Positions 63,571 through 64,000 of a stretch of 64,000 nucleotides of DNA are shown in pieces. The stretch is from Haloarcula sp. CBA1127. Its GTDB lineage: Archaea > Halobacteriota > Halobacteria > Halobacteriales > Haloarculaceae. The notes beneath the pieces were generated by a model. It was given only the letters and a program-made list of their open reading frames with translations. It was not told the DNA's origin and ran no database searches. Position 1 is the stretch's first letter. Every line of letters begins with the position of its first letter. The translations under genes and the position numbers were made by a program. Location: NCBI RefSeq assembly GCF_001485575.1, contig NZ_BCNB01000006.1, forward strand, positions 1,612,001-1,676,000, read 5' to 3'.

Positions 63571-63980
63571 TGTTCGAGTTCAGTGGCGAGTTCGATTGCG
63601 CTCCGGACGGCTGAGGCCCCCTTGTCGGTTCGGGCCTCGGCCTCGTCTTGGCTCATGCCCGGGCCGATAATGCCCAGTGTGACGGGGGTATCGCGGTCGA
63701 GGGACACGTCGGTCAGCCCCTGCGCAGCGGCGTTGCCGATGATCTGATCATGGTCGGTGTCGCCGCTGATGATCGCACCGAGGACGGCCACGGCGTCGAT
63801 ATCCGACCGGCGCGCCAGCCGGTCGGCGGCCAGCGGCGTGTCGTAGGCTCCCGGGACATCGACTGACGCAGCAATCTCAACGTCATTGTCGGCAGCGGCC
63901 TCGTAAGCCCCGTGCTCCATCTCCTCGATAACGGCCCCGTGTTTGTCATACTGGGCGACAACCAGCCCAAGCTGCACCAT
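63567..63980 (-). CDS. ribH: RibH, 6,7-dimethyl-8-ribityllumazine synthase
   Basis: Condenses the pyrimidine and butanone phosphate precursors of riboflavin (137 residues). It begins VQLGLVVAQYDKHGAVIEEM, has VDVPGAYDTPLAADRLA, VAVLGAIISGDTDHDQIIGN (with the active-site His in DHD) and NAAAQGLTDVSLDRDTPVTLGI. The start at 63980 (MVQLGL) is 9 nt inside the alternative ATG. It is upstream of and coupled to the aminotransferase. The remaining 20 nt of the window show nothing more. Confidence 0.92.
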   Translation of the reverse strand: MVQLGLVVAQYDKHGAVIEEMEHGAYEAAADNDVEIAASVDVPGAYDTPLAADRLARRSDIDAVAVLGAIISGDTDHDQIIGNAAAQGLTDVSLDRDTPVTLGIIGPGMSQDEAEARTDKGASAVRSAIELATELEQ

Positions 63981-64000
63981 ACCTGACACCCGGGCAGGGG

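Overview
The window is about 64 kb of haloarchaeal chromosome. The signs are high GC, acidic proteins, leaderless-type promoters (TATA-like boxes 25-30 nt before the start codon), a split nuoJ with fused nuoCD and no nuoEFG, archaeal-type ribL, a mevalonate-pathway decarboxylase and histidine kinases with the haloarchaeal H-box R-x-LRHN-x-RN. The family Haloarculaceae is a reasonable guess, but I cannot fix the genus from sequence alone.

Layout. 1-2893: end of a phosphate ABC operon (pstC fragment, pstA, pstB). 2923-6226: a TatD-type hydrolase, a NYN-domain protein and a PAS histidine kinase. 6371-10795: glycine cleavage operon gcvT-gcvH-gcvPA-gcvPB, with gcvPB broken by a 1-nt deletion. 10872-15123: a very large multi-PAS/GAF histidine kinase, also broken by a 1-nt deletion in a G run, facing a single-domain response regulator. 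15162-18596: small proteins, msrA, a cobalamin adenosyltransferase, phosphomevalonate decarboxylase and a membrane protein. 18662-19357: an intact IS6-family insertion sequence with an 8-bp target duplication. 19493-21517: an orphan DNA methylase and an NDH-2-like flavoprotein, with a 19-bp palindrome between them. 21547-25325: a ParA ATPase overlapping a CheW-domain protein with a long acidic tail, then (divergent) a stand-alone archaellum FlaD/E-domain protein and an actin/MreB-like protein of the salactin/volactin type. I regard this as the most interesting locus. 25780-31720: small zinc protein, a GH32 fructosidase facing a GH68 fructosyltransferase, and a squalene/phytoene synthase. 31841-37635: a PD-(D/E)XK-like protein, a TRAM protein, a TetR-DoxX-flavoprotein-pirin cluster with a repeated TTTACC-N4-GGTAAA palindrome, and a lipoprotein. 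37747-40109: an AT-richer island of tiny genes (two of them frameshifted), 8-bp iterons and a wHTH regulator, ending at tRNA-Val(CAC). 40158-41523: small helical protein and metallo-beta-lactamase-fold protein. 41573-52345: the nuo operon (A, B, CD, H, I, J1, J2, K, L, M, N) on the minus strand. 52497-63980: purE, a membrane protein, an NCS2 permease, a HEAT-repeat protein, an anchored PLD-family protein, an OB/S1-DHH phosphoesterase, a JAMM protease, ribL, a membrane protein, an aminotransferase and ribH.

How it works together. Much of the window is core metabolism: phosphate uptake, one-carbon metabolism, respiration, isoprenoid, purine and flavin synthesis. The accessory parts are the IS element, the island beside tRNA-Val, the fructan gene pair and the redox cluster with its palindromic sites. 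At least three genes carry the same kind of lesion, one missing G in or beside a run of G. That points either to under-called homopolymers in the assembly or to recent slippage, and it should be settled before any of these genes is treated as lost.
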